In this document: piece after piece, positions 1-8,149 of the stretch
Layout of the letters: every line of letters begins with the position of its first letter
Numbering within the stretch: the stretch's first letter is position 1
Assembly (NCBI GenBank): GCA_003223595.1
Contig: QHVR01000578.1
Coordinates: forward strand, 1 to 10,481
DNA: 10,481 nt
DNA from: Acidobacteriota bacterium
GTDB lineage: Bacteria > Acidobacteriota > Terriglobia > Terriglobales > Acidobacteriaceae
Direction: 5' to 3'
The notes under the pieces: model-generated
What the model was told of the DNA's origin: nothing
Seen by the model: the letters and a program-made list of their open reading frames with translations, nothing else
The model's database searches: none
Translations under genes and position numbers: made by a program

Positions 1-976
1 CGCGTGAATCATCACGAACGTGGTCGAAGCATAGCGCTGATCCCGCAGCACGCTTTCCAGATTCATGATGTTGCTTGACGAGAGGTTGAAGTAATCTCCG
101 ATCCCAATTGCCGTGTGGATGTGAACCGGAAGATGCAGCCGTCCGCCTTCCTGCACCAGGTACCGGAAGATAAAATCCTGGAAGGTTCGATACTCCTTCT
201 CCGTGGGAATTCCGCCGGTGACGTATCGCGCATAAAGATCTTCCGCCTGCGCTCGCGTCGGATCGCTGAAGGTCGTGGGCCGGAAATAGGCGACCTCGAA
301 CTTCATCGCAATGCCGCCGCGCTTCGAGTTCTCCTCGAGCGTCTGGCTGATGAACTTAAGATAATCGGCAAAGCTCGCCGGCAACTTGCTGACATTTTCC
401 TGCTGCATGCAGCATCTTCTCCTGCAGCGGGATGTAAACGCCCTCGTCGGGATTCCGCGCAGTCTCGCGCTCATTATTGAAGGGCCACATGAAAGCATCG
501 GCGAAAAATACCCAGGGGAAGCGCTTTGCATCGAGGTAGTCCGGCATCATCGCCCGATTCGCCACCGAACTCTCGATGTTGATCTTGTCGAGGATGGAAT
601 CGAAATACGCTGTGCCCGTGAGTTGCTTCTTGACTTCATTCTTCTTGTTCAGCAGCCACTTGGCATGCTCGGGAGAGAGATCGTTATACGGATATCCAAA
701 AAGCGCTTTGGCTGCCGCGGCCAGTTCGGGATTATCATCGCGGGTGCGCAGGGCCTCACTAGCATTCGGAGGGGCGGCCATGGCGTCAACGTCTGGATCA
801 TCCGCATACCCCGGGTGAGCGTGGTGATCGAATGCAGCAATCTTCTCGATTTGCGGCAGAAGACGTTGATAGATCTGCTGCACATCCGGCCCGGGAAAGG
901 GACGCGCCTGGGCCACCGCCAAAACAGGCAATGTCAACACAAGACACAGAACAGACACACAACCTCGCACGCTCAT
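1..976 (-). pseudogene. Secreted amidohydrolase (Amidohydro_2-like), frameshifted, C-terminus beyond the left edge
   Basis: Metal-dependent hydrolase of the amidohydrolase TIM-barrel superfamily; the substrate is unknown. The start at 976 is preceded by a purine-rich AGAGGGGG about 6 nt upstream. Residues 1-23 form a signal peptide (hydrophobic VLCLVLTLPVLAVA), so the product should be exported. The HxH metal-binding motif is in FDHHAHPG (H52, H54). The N-terminal frame runs to a stop at 356, but homologous-looking sequence leaves that frame near 404-411 and continues open in another frame to position 1 (QQENVSKLPASFADYLKF onward). That second part carries a further metal-ligand-like motif, PVHIHTAIG (about 281-289 after correction), and ends FVMIHA at the window edge. 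Removing one copy of a duplicated TGCA restores a single frame of at least 324 residues. It starts 39 bp after the aminotransferase stop, so it is probably the last gene of that operon. It could be a real recent pseudogene or a sequencing or assembly error. Confidence 0.8.
404..411. repeat. Tandem TGCA duplication causing the amidohydrolase frameshift
   Basis: The plus strand reads TGCATGCA here, inside CTGCATGCAGC. Deleting either 4-bp copy gives minus-strand codons AAG ATG CTG CAG CAG GAA AAT and joins the two open frames of the amidohydrolase. With both copies present, the reading frame shifts and stops at 356. The +4 insertion is the simplest explanation, though a different 1-base event nearby is not excluded. 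Confidence 0.75.
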
Positions 977-1015
977 CGAATGCCCCCTCTTACCTTTGGC
1001 CGCGTGACGCGACCT

Positions 1016-2203
1016 TCAACGAACAACCGCTGTTCCCTGCCATGCGCTCGACACTTTTTGAATGCGTTCGACGGCTTCCTGCAACGTCGCCGTCGAAGAT
1101 GCAAACGAGAACCGGATGAAGTCCTTCCCCGCTGCTCCAAAAGCTGCACCTGGGATTGCAGCCACCCCCGCATCTTCGAGCAGGATGCGGCACAGTTCTT
1201 CAGCGCTGATCCCTGTCCCCGTAATGTCGACCCACGCATAAAATGCGCCATCTGGCGGCACACAGCGGAAGCCGGGTACCCGGTTCAGGTCGCGGGCAAA
1301 CTGGTCCCGGCGGCGGGCAAACTCGCCGACCATCCGAACCGTGTTGTTCTCCCTATCGCGCAAGGCCTCGATGGCGGCGTACTGCGTGAATTCTGCGACG
1401 CACGTGTAAGTGTTCACGACCATCATCCCCAACGCCGGAACTACTTCCGGCGGAGCCACCGTGTAACCCAATCTCCATCCCGTCATGGCAAAGCTCTTCG
1501 AGAATCCGTCGATGATCAGCGTGCGCTCGGCCATTCCGGGGTAGCGCAACATCGAAAGATACTCGTTGCCGTAGATGATGCGGGCGTAGATCTCGTCCGA
1601 CAGTACCCACAGGTCATGCTTGACGGCGAGCTCCGCAAGCCCGCGCTGCACCGCGTCGGTGTAGACCGTTCCGGTGGGATTGCCCGGAGAGTTCGTCAGC
1701 AACATGCGAGTACGCGGAGTGATCTTCGCCGCGACTTCCGCGAGATCAGGTTGCAATTGGTTGCGTGCCGACAACGTAAATGGAACCGGCACGGCTCCGA
1801 GCCCAAGCGAAATGGACGCATATCCCGGAAACCCGGGATCGGGATACAGGACTTCATCACCCGGTTCGAGCAGCGCCATCATAGATTGGAAAAGCGAGAG
1901 CTTGCAGCCGGGCGCGACCACCACATTCTCGGCGGCCACCTTGATATTGCGGGTGCGATCCAGATAAGCGGCGATCTCCTGCTTCAACGCGGGCAGCCCG
2001 TTCACCGCGCAATACCGGTCTTTGCCCGCAGCCAGCGCCTTCTGAGCAGACTCAATGACCGAAGCTCCCGGATGAAAATCCGGCTCGCCCAATTCGAGGT
2101 GGATGATCGAGCGCCCCTGGGCTTCGAGTTCCTTGGCACGCGCGAAAACCGAAAGTGCGCCTTCGCCGCTCATCACCGATATTCGTGAAGAAATCGATCG
2201 CAT
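1016..2203 (-). CDS. Class I/II PLP-dependent aminotransferase
   Basis: A fold-type I aminotransferase of 395 residues, the usual length for the aspartate/aromatic aminotransferase family. It should move an amino group between an amino acid and a 2-oxo acid in the cytoplasm. Visible motifs are LELGEPDF (36-43), the NSPGNPTG loop (171-178), SDEIYARI (202-209; Asp for the PLP pyridine nitrogen, Tyr for O3'), the PLP lysine K236 in DGFSKSFAMTGWRLGY (232-247), and R364 in the RFSFASS carboxylate-binding segment. All key residues are present, so it is probably active. The start at 2203 is fixed by GAGGAG about 6 nt upstream. It follows the SDR by 68 bp and precedes the amidohydrolase by 39 bp on the same strand, consistent with one transcript. 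The specific substrate (aspartate, alanine, aromatic or other) cannot be told from these motifs. Confidence 0.93.
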   Translation of the reverse strand: MRSISSRISVMSGEGALSVFARAKELEAQGRSIIHLELGEPDFHPGASVIESAQKALAAGKDRYCAVNGLPALKQEIAAYLDRTRNIKVAAENVVVAPGCKLSLFQSMMALLEPGDEVLYPDPGFPGYASISLGLGAVPVPFTLSARNQLQPDLAEVAAKITPRTRMLLTNSPGNPTGTVYTDAVQRGLAELAVKHDLWVLSDEIYARIIYGNEYLSMLRYPGMAERTLIIDGFSKSFAMTGWRLGYTVAPPEVVPALGMMVVNTYTCVAEFTQYAAIEALRDRENNTVRMVGEFARRRDQFARDLNRVPGFRCVPPDGAFYAWVDITGTGISAEELCRILLEDAGVAAIPGAAFGAAGKDFIRFSFASSTATLQEAVERIQKVSSAWQGTAVVR

Positions 2204-2222
2204 GAAACTCCTCTAGTCGCGG

Positions 2223-2250
2223 GCCCTGAGTCCCGAGCCCTGAGCCAGAG
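2223..2250. repeat. Imperfect 14-bp tandem repeat in the SDR-aminotransferase spacer
   Basis: Two adjacent 14-bp units begin with the same octamer GCCCTGAG (2223-2230 and 2237-2244) and then diverge (TCCCGA versus CCAGAG). They lie in the 68-bp spacer within the putative operon. The C-rich composition (CCCTGAGTCCCGAGCCC) resembles the complement of the G-run element at 8549-8571. A shared dispersed low-complexity repeat family is possible but not shown. Confidence 0.45.
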
Positions 2251-2271
2251 CCGCTTGCTCACTGCTCATCG

Positions 2272-3060
2272 CTATAACCCTTTGTACATTCCTCCGTCCA
2301 CCAGGACGGTTTGTCCCGTCACGTAGGACGCTCGTTCTGACGCCAGCCAGACCACCGTGTCGGCAAACTCTTTCGGATCGCCCAGGCGCTTTAGCGGAGC
2401 ATCTGCCGCCCACGCATCCAGGAACTCTTGCTCCGCCTTGCCGGAGCTCGCGGAGCGCGCTTTGGCCAGTTCCTTCAGACGATCCGTGGCCGTGAATCCG
2501 GGGCCAACGTTGTTGACCAGGATTCCGTCTTTCCCGAATTCGTTCGCCAGGCTCTTGACCAGACCGACCACCGCCGTGCGCACCGCGTTCGAGAGCACGA
2601 GATCCGTGACCGGCTGCTTGGTCGTGATCGATGTAATGGTGATGATCCTTCCCCAGTGCTGGCGCTGCATATGAGGGATCACCTCGCGGGCAAAGTACAC
2701 CGTGCTCAGAAAATTCGCATTGATGGCTTTCTGCCAGTCTTCGAGCGAAGCGGCAAGAAACCCCTTGGCTGGCGGGCCTCCCGCGTTGGTTACACAGATG
2801 TCCACCGTCCCAAACTTCTGAGCGACCGCGGCGACGAAGCGTTGAACGGCGCCCGCATCGGTGACGTCAAACGCATCCGTGAAGACTTCAACTTTGTGCT
2901 GCTTCCTTATCCTCTCCGCGTTCGCGGCAAGCGCCTGCTGATTGCGGGCACACATTGCCACGCGGCAACTCTCCGCTGCGAACGCTTCCGCCGTGGCCAG
3001 TCCCAATCCCTGGCTGGAAGCGGCCACCAGGGCTACGCGGTTCCTGAGTCCTAAATCCAT
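2272..3060 (-). CDS. Atypical short-chain dehydrogenase/reductase (FabG-like subgroup lacking the catalytic Tyr/Lys pair)
   Basis: A Rossmann-fold SDR of 262 residues, a typical length. The nucleotide-binding loop is AASSQGLG (13-20), where the canonical leading TG is replaced. NAGG is at 92-95, an Asn of the tetrad type near 115, Ser144 in ITSITT, VNNVGPG at 182-188, and a C-terminal VDGG at 254-257. The usual YxxxK catalytic pair is absent: the equivalent stretch reads LSNAVR, with S157 and R161 in those places. This matches the known BKR-like SDR subgroup described as lacking a perfect cofactor motif and catalytic tetrad. It is therefore probably NAD(P)-binding, but its reaction is uncertain; a reductase, dehydrogenase or non-redox role is possible. 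It is the first gene of the minus-strand cluster. No clear Shine-Dalgarno precedes 3060, and a TATAAT sits only 8 bp upstream of the start codon. The fold is near certain, the function not. Confidence 0.9.
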   Translation of the reverse strand: MDLGLRNRVALVAASSQGLGLATAEAFAAESCRVAMCARNQQALAANAERIRKQHKVEVFTDAFDVTDAGAVQRFVAAVAQKFGTVDICVTNAGGPPAKGFLAASLEDWQKAINANFLSTVYFAREVIPHMQRQHWGRIITITSITTKQPVTDLVLSNAVRTAVVGLVKSLANEFGKDGILVNNVGPGFTATDRLKELAKARSASSGKAEQEFLDAWAADAPLKRLGDPKEFADTVVWLASERASYVTGQTVLVDGGMYKGL

Positions 3061-3061
3061 G

Positions 3062-3074
3062 AGCGGAGATTATA
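3062..3074 (-). promoter_or_regulatory. Candidate -10 element giving a near-leaderless SDR transcript
   Basis: On the minus strand a perfect TATAAT lies at 3074-3069, with the ATG of the SDR at 3060. A start point about 7 nt after the hexamer would leave a leader of only 2-3 nt, which agrees with the missing Shine-Dalgarno. No convincing -35 is seen at 16-18 bp spacing (TACTGG is the best), so the call rests on the -10 alone. A downstream start or an additional upstream promoter would undo it. Confidence 0.35.
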
Positions 3075-3094
3075 AATGCACCCCACAAAAACCA

Positions 3095-3120
3095 GTAGAG
3101 GCGTAGCTTGCTACGTCTCT
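3095..3120 (+). repeat. REP-like palindrome with GTAG head
   Basis: GTAG at 3095-3098 overlaps the base of an 11-bp stem. The left arm AGAGGCGTAGC (3097-3107) pairs with GCTACGTCTCT (3110-3120) across a TT, with a single G-T wobble. It lies between two divergently transcribed genes, so it is not a terminator for either. A GTAG tetranucleotide at the foot of a hairpin is the hallmark of REP elements mobilised by REP-associated tyrosine transposases. No transposase is in the window, and copy number elsewhere is unknown. Confidence 0.5.
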
Positions 3121-3195
3121 TGCCCGACGCGCCAGAACGCAGATCCGGTTGCTGAAGTCCAGCCAAGAGAATTACCCTGATGCAACGAGGCTTCC

Positions 3196-4395
3196 ATGAA
3201 TCGCAAAGCTGATCACGCTGAGACGAAAGTTGCGCGGAGCGCCGCCGACCTGCACAAGAAGAACGGTCCGATGGCCCTCCCGATTTACCAGACATCCACG
3301 TTTGAGGTGACCGACAACGACGAGCAACTCCGCGTCACAGGCAGCGACAGCTACTACACGCGCTACGGAAATCCGACAAATTCGGTAGCGGAGAAAACTG
3401 TGGCGGCACTCGAAGGCGTGGACGCGGCGCTGACCTTTTCCTCCGGGATGGGAGCCATCACGACCACCATCATGTCGCTGCTCAAGGGTGGCGATCACAT
3501 CGTCGCGCAGCGCGATGTCTATGGCGGGACGTACAAGTTCTTGTCTCAGTGGCTGCCGAAGTTTGGAGTCGAGACCACGTTTGTCGACACCACCGACTAC
3601 CAGCAGCATGAAAAAGCCATTCGTCCGAATACGAAGCTCTTGTATGTGGAATCTCCGACCAATCCCACGATCCGGGTGGTGGACCTGCAACGGATTGCCA
3701 GCCTGGCAAAGCGGCACGGGCTCATCAGCATGGTTGACAGTACGTTCGGGACGCCAATCAACCAGCGTCCGGCGGAGTATGGGTTCGACCTGATCATGCA
3801 TTCCGGAACCAAGTATCTGGGAGGGCACACGGATCTGATCTGCGGGGTGGTGGCGGGACGCAAGGAATTGATCGAGAAGATCCTGGCCACGCGAACAACG
3901 ATCGGGAACTGCATGGACCCGCATGCGTCGTGGATGCTGGTGCGGGGGATGAAGACGCTGGCGGTGCGGGTGACGCGGCAGAATGAAAACGCGCTGCGGG
4001 TGGCGGAATTCCTGGAGCAACACGCGAAGGTGCGGAGAGTGCACTATCCCTTCCTGAACAGCCATCCGCAGCAGGCGCTAGCGCGAGCGCAGATGTCGGG
4101 CGGCGGCGGCATGGTCAGCTTCGAGGTCGATGGAACGGGCGAAGACGCGCGGCGGGTGAGCGAAGCTTTGCGGCTGTTCACGCTAGCGCCGAGCCTGGGC
4201 GGTGTCGAGTCGCTGGTGTGCATCCCGGTGCTGACCTCGCACCTCAGCGTGCCTGAAGAGGAACGGCGGAAGATGGGAGTGACCGAACAGATGATCCGGT
4301 TGTCCGTGGGGATCGAGAACGCACACGACCTGATTGCCGACCTGGAGCAGGCGTTGAAAGCGGTGGGGGCGGCAGCTGCGGTGACCGTGGGGTAG
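3196..4395 (+). CDS. Cys/Met metabolism PLP enzyme (cystathionine gamma-synthase/gamma-lyase type)
   Basis: A gamma-family PLP enzyme of 399 residues, full length for the family. It works in transsulfuration or methionine/cysteine interconversion in the cytoplasm. Motifs are YTRYGNPT (54-61; Tyr and Arg reach the neighbouring subunit's PLP phosphate), SSGMGA (82-87), DVYGGT (107-112), VDSTFGTP (180-187; D181 for the PLP nitrogen), the PLP lysine K206 in MHSGTKYLGGHTD (201-213), SLGGVES (333-339), and R368 in RLSVGIE (368-374) for the substrate carboxylate. The DVYGGT segment favours cystathionine gamma-synthase/lyase over methionine gamma-lyase, which normally has a Cys there, but synthase and lyase cannot be separated by sequence alone. 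The start at 3196 has GAGG about 8 nt upstream. It is divergent from the SDR operon (135-bp spacer) and convergent with the receptor gene. No SAM riboswitch or clear promoter was recognised upstream. Confidence 0.93.
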   Translation: MNRKADHAETKVARSAADLHKKNGPMALPIYQTSTFEVTDNDEQLRVTGSDSYYTRYGNPTNSVAEKTVAALEGVDAALTFSSGMGAITTTIMSLLKGGDHIVAQRDVYGGTYKFLSQWLPKFGVETTFVDTTDYQQHEKAIRPNTKLLYVESPTNPTIRVVDLQRIASLAKRHGLISMVDSTFGTPINQRPAEYGFDLIMHSGTKYLGGHTDLICGVVAGRKELIEKILATRTTIGNCMDPHASWMLVRGMKTLAVRVTRQNENALRVAEFLEQHAKVRRVHYPFLNSHPQQALARAQMSGGGGMVSFEVDGTGEDARRVSEALRLFTLAPSLGGVESLVCIPVLTSHLSVPEEERRKMGVTEQMIRLSVGIENAHDLIADLEQALKAVGAAAAVTVG

Positions 4396-4533
4396 GTTTT
4401 TCCTCTCGAGCCGACCTGTAATTTTGTGGTTAAAGGCAAAATATTGAGTTTATTGGAGTTAAGTAGGGTATCTTTCGGGCAAATCTTGACCAAAAAACCC
4501 GATTCCGGAAGTTCTGATTCTTTCCCAAAACGA

Positions 4534-4562
4534 ACCCGGCCTCTTGCGAGGCCGGTTCTGTT
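4534..4562. terminator. Bidirectional intrinsic terminator between convergent genes
   Basis: A perfect 8-bp G+C-rich stem, CCGGCCTC (4536-4543) and GAGGCCGG (4548-4555), closes a 4-nt loop. On the plus strand it is followed by TTCTGTTTT, serving the PLP enzyme gene that ends at 4395. On the minus strand the loop is a stable GCAA tetraloop and the tail is GTTCGTTTT, serving the receptor gene, whose stop is only about 25 nt upstream. The rest of the 184-bp spacer (4396-4579), including the A+T-rich part at 4424-4500, shows no other supported feature. Confidence 0.8.
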
Positions 4563-4579
4563 TTCGGATGACAACTGGG

Positions 4580-7500
4580 CTAGAAGATGAACTTCGCTCC
4601 TAGCTGCAGGATGCGAGCGAGATGCGCGCCACCAATTTCCAGGAAACCGCCGCTGGGCGCCATGTTGGCCTTCATGGCGAGGTTGTCGCTTCCGGGTGCA
4701 GTCCACTCGCTGTGATTGAACACGTTGAAGGCTTCGAGCCGGAACTCAAAGGCGGTCTGCTCCTTGATGGCGAAGTGCTTGAAGAGAGCCATGTCGAAGT
4801 TGGTGCGATTGGGAGCGACCAGCGAATTTCGCGTTACGTTTCCGAAAGTCAAACCAGTCGGCACGGCATATGCTGCGGGGTTGTATTGGAAAAACGCGTC
4901 GCTGCTCACAGTGACGGCGCTGGCAGGTGGAACGTTCGCTCTGGGATTACCGACCAGGTCCGGATACGAAGCTGTTCCTCCTCCTACTTTGGCGACGCCA
5001 GCATTATCACTATACTTGCTGCCGTTGGTGATATTGAGGGGAATGCCGGTGGAGAAGGCGACGATTCCGGACCATTGCCATCCACCCAGAGCCGTGTGTA
5101 CGAGGCCAGGCTTCTTGAAGAACGGCAGGTCGTAGACGTAGCTGACATTCAACAAGTGGCGCTGGTCGAAGTTGGAGGTGGCGCGGTCCCTTGCGATGTT
5201 GTAAGAGTCTACGAAATCAGAAGCACTGTAGCGATCCGATGCATCGTCAAGGGAGTGACTATACGTGTAGGCCACGCTGAGGCTCAGAGATCCAATATTC
5301 CTCCGCGCCGAGAATTGGAGCGCGTGGTAGATGGAGGATGCCTTGTCCTCAAGGCGAGTGATGTTCGACACACCGTAGAAGGGGCGGTAAGGATCAGCCG
5401 TGAACTGGCAGGCCGTTTGTAGGTTAATGGCTACCTGCCCGCTAACCGGTTGTCCGTTGACTACGCCATTTACATTAGGATCGCCGATGTTCTGAAGACT
5501 AGCGCAGTCGGCGCTGCTGATCGGCTGGCCTGGGTGATATGGGTTCAGCGAAGCAGGGACAGGGTGCAGTTGATTCAGGTCACGCTCGCGTCCGAGATGC
5601 GTACCCTTGCTGCCCACATAGGAAAGACTAGCGATAATGTGGCTCGGCAATTCGTGCTGGACGTCAAGATGCCACTGCTGCATATACGGCCACACGACCT
5701 GTTTAGGAATTGATGTAAAGCTGAAGGGGAACGACGGAGCCGTAGTTCCTCCGCCGATATTTGCGTATCCGGTAATGTTATTTTGAGTGGCAACCTGGAT
5801 GAGGGGAGTCGATTGGCCTTCCATACCTTCGGTGTTGGCCTCGTTACCATTTGTATGCTCGAAGAAGACGCCATAACCGCCGCGGATGGCAGTCCGACCA
5901 TTCCCAAAAGGATCCCACGCGAAACCGAGGCGAGGAGCAGGGCTGAAAAGGTCCCCTTTGGAGCAGCCCACTGGAACGCCGCCTACGCCACATTGAACCA
6001 GTCCATCGTACGGGTTCCCAATGACCTTACCGGATGCATCCGTTACCAGCGCTCCCTCTGTACCACCCGTCATTATGGCGCCCGCTGGTGCGTTGGCGGG
6101 TGCATTGCCATTGTTGTCGTAAATGAACGGTGCTGTAGCGGGATCATAGGCCGTAGGATCCCAGTTATAGGTATGTTTGTAGCGATCACGGTAAGTCCCC
6201 ATCAGGCTGACACGCAAGCCCAGGTTCAGCGTAAGCCGATCGGTGATGCGCCAGTCGTCCTGAAAGTAGGGTTCGAAGATCTTGTATCGATTGTAGAACT
6301 TGATCTGCTGACTACCTTGAGTGAACTGGTTGATATTCCCCAATAGTAAGTCCGCGAAGGCATTCCCCGTACTGTTCGGGGACCCCGTATCAAATGTGAG
6401 CGCGCCATTTAACTGAAGGCTGCTCAACTCGTTCTTTTGGGCGGCAGCGAGGTAAGCACCAAACTGGAGGTTGTGACGTCCGACGATCTTGGTAATGTTG
6501 TCGCGATATGTATAGGTCGGATTGGAATTGTATGGACCTTCGGGCCATATTCCGTCCGGATCCTGGAAGATTCCGTCGTAGATTCCGCCACTGAGAGTGA
6601 AGGCAGGTAATTTGCCGGCACCGCCATTGGGGAAGAGATAACCCATGCTGAATCCAGATGGCTGGGCAAAGACACCTTGCGACTTGAAGGAGATATGGTC
6701 CGTTGTGTAGCTGGCGACGAATTCGTTCAGCAAGGTCGGAGAGATGGTGCTGGTCAGGCGCGCCACCAGACTGATCCCGGGTCCGTTAAAGAAGGTTTGT
6801 GTTGTGGGGAACGAAGAGCCCGTCCAGATTGGGGTACCCTCGACCGTGCTCCACGAATCGTGAATGTAGCGGAACGTGACGCGATTGTGCGCTGTGATAT
6901 TGTGATCGATTTTGAACAATTCCTCGCGCCAACTTGTCGGCAATGTCGAATTGAATACAAAGCTTGCCGCCCCGGGGTTATCATTCGTGCCCACCGGAAT
7001 CAACGGCACGAGAGCCAAGCCTGTAGCGGTAGGCGTGATCACGTTACCCGGGAAGTAGATTCCAGTGGTCGGATCCTTGGGGCAATCAGCGAATGGATCG
7101 GCGGTATTGGTTGTGTTCGGGCAAACATCGGTGAAGTCGCCGTTCCGCTCTGCGCTATAAGGCACTACTGTATTGAAACTCTGGGGCGCACGTTCGCGGC
7201 GCCACTCCTGGGACCAGAAAAAGAAAGTCTTATCCTTGTTCCTGTTATAAACATGAGGAATGAAGACCGGTCCGCCAAACGTATAGCCAAAGTCATTCTT
7301 CTTATACGGCGTCGGTTTCCCATTGCCGCCATGAGATGTCATATCGTTGTAGTTCAGTGCGTTGAAGTAGTCATTGCGGACAAACTCATAGGCATTGCCG
7401 TGGAAGGACTTGGTGCCGCTCTTGGTCTCGACCTCAATCGTGCCGGATCCGTTCCGGCCGTACTGTGCGCCATAGTTTGAGGTAAGCACTTTGAACTCGG

Positions 7501-8149
7501 CGATAGCGTCGAGGCTAGGGTAGACATTCAGCGTGTTGTTGCTGCCGTTGTCCATGTTGTCGCCGCCGTCGAGTTCCCAGTTGTTGTACTCCGTGCGCCC
7601 GCCATTGATGCTGTAGTAGATGTTCGAGATACCAACCGCCGCTTCGTCCGGGGCACCGGGCGCGCTGCTCACGCCGGGAACCAGCGTGACTAGCGACGTA
7701 TAGTTGCGGTTGTTAAGTTGGAGCTGTGTAATTTGCTTCCCTGTCACCGTGCCCGCGAGTTCTGAGGACTGCGTCTCGACCTGCGCGACGTTCGCGCCCT
7801 CTACTATGACTTCGGTCGTCGCAGCGCCCACCTGAAGGTTGACGTCTACACGGGCCTTTTCAGCTACGTCCAGCTTTACGGCTTTCGCCTGGTATTTCTT
7901 GAAGCCTGGGGCAGTCACAACGATGTCGTAGACGCCCGGCGTGAGCCCCGACTGGTTGTAGTCTCCACTGGAGTTGGTCTGCATTTCGCGATTGATGCCC
8001 CTATCGGGACTAGTGACCACGACGGTGGCGCCTTGAACGGCAGCGCCGGAGGGATCTTTCACCGTGCCAGTGATAGAGCCGGTCTGTGCCCAGCCGGCCA
8101 CGCAAAATGTCAGGACAATCAGGATTCCTAACGCGAGACGAGATTTCAT
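4580..8149 (-). CDS. TonB-dependent receptor, Oar-like, with N-terminal carboxypeptidase-regulatory-like domain
   Basis: An outer-membrane receptor of 1189 residues, the usual size for the large acidobacterial family. Residues 1-22 are a signal peptide (LALGILIVLTFCVAGWAQ). Residues 23-107 form a CarboxypepD_reg-like beta-sandwich (TGSITGTVKDPSGAAVQGAT, then SGDYNQSGLTPGVYDIVVTA). About 110-245 is the plug (EVIVEGANVAQVETQSSEL, LNNRNYTSLVTLVPGV, WELDGGDNMDNGSNN, EFKVLTSNYGAQYGRNGSG). From about 247 to the end is a long beta-barrel rich in aromatic strands and N/G/S/T-rich loops. The protein ends AKFIF, with the terminal Phe expected for barrel assembly. No obvious TonB box is seen, as is common in this family. 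Its ligand, often a glycan or a large molecule in related systems, cannot be inferred. By eye its G+C is lower than in neighbouring genes. It lies downstream of the LacI regulator on the same strand and has its own promoter and terminator. GAGGG about 10 nt before the ATG supports the start at 8149. Confidence 0.95.
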   Translation of the reverse strand: MKSRLALGILIVLTFCVAGWAQTGSITGTVKDPSGAAVQGATVVVTSPDRGINREMQTNSSGDYNQSGLTPGVYDIVVTAPGFKKYQAKAVKLDVAEKARVDVNLQVGAATTEVIVEGANVAQVETQSSELAGTVTGKQITQLQLNNRNYTSLVTLVPGVSSAPGAPDEAAVGISNIYYSINGGRTEYNNWELDGGDNMDNGSNNTLNVYPSLDAIAEFKVLTSNYGAQYGRNGSGTIEVETKSGTKSFHGNAYEFVRNDYFNALNYNDMTSHGGNGKPTPYKKNDFGYTFGGPVFIPHVYNRNKDKTFFFWSQEWRRERAPQSFNTVVPYSAERNGDFTDVCPNTTNTADPFADCPKDPTTGIYFPGNVITPTATGLALVPLIPVGTNDNPGAASFVFNSTLPTSWREELFKIDHNITAHNRVTFRYIHDSWSTVEGTPIWTGSSFPTTQTFFNGPGISLVARLTSTISPTLLNEFVASYTTDHISFKSQGVFAQPSGFSMGYLFPNGGAGKLPAFTLSGGIYDGIFQDPDGIWPEGPYNSNPTYTYRDNITKIVGRHNLQFGAYLAAAQKNELSSLQLNGALTFDTGSPNSTGNAFADLLLGNINQFTQGSQQIKFYNRYKIFEPYFQDDWRITDRLTLNLGLRVSLMGTYRDRYKHTYNWDPTAYDPATAPFIYDNNGNAPANAPAGAIMTGGTEGALVTDASGKVIGNPYDGLVQCGVGGVPVGCSKGDLFSPAPRLGFAWDPFGNGRTAIRGGYGVFFEHTNGNEANTEGMEGQSTPLIQVATQNNITGYANIGGGTTAPSFPFSFTSIPKQVVWPYMQQWHLDVQHELPSHIIASLSYVGSKGTHLGRERDLNQLHPVPASLNPYHPGQPISSADCASLQNIGDPNVNGVVNGQPVSGQVAINLQTACQFTADPYRPFYGVSNITRLEDKASSIYHALQFSARRNIGSLSLSVAYTYSHSLDDASDRYSASDFVDSYNIARDRATSNFDQRHLLNVSYVYDLPFFKKPGLVHTALGGWQWSGIVAFSTGIPLNITNGSKYSDNAGVAKVGGGTASYPDLVGNPRANVPPASAVTVSSDAFFQYNPAAYAVPTGLTFGNVTRNSLVAPNRTNFDMALFKHFAIKEQTAFEFRLEAFNVFNHSEWTAPGSDNLAMKANMAPSGGFLEIGGAHLARILQLGAKFIF

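Noticed and set aside
386..2188. 600-codon open frame on the plus strand
   Set aside because: It lies antisense to the amidohydrolase and aminotransferase, whose motifs are unmistakable. The product is Arg/His-rich with no domain and no upstream signals, a usual by-product of high-G+C codon use.
3061..3195. SAM or other riboswitch ahead of the Cys/Met PLP gene
   Set aside because: The 135-bp spacer has only the REP-like hairpin and none of the conserved riboswitch core sequences that I can recognise.
3172..4065. 297-codon open frame on the minus strand opposite the Cys/Met PLP gene
   Set aside because: Its composition is Arg/His/Pro-rich and the plus frame holds every catalytic motif of a PLP enzyme.
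4444..4474. TTGAGT and TATCTT as a promoter for a small RNA ending at the 4536-4555 terminator
   Set aside because: The spacing is 19 bp and both hexamers are weak matches; the stretch is simply A+T-rich.
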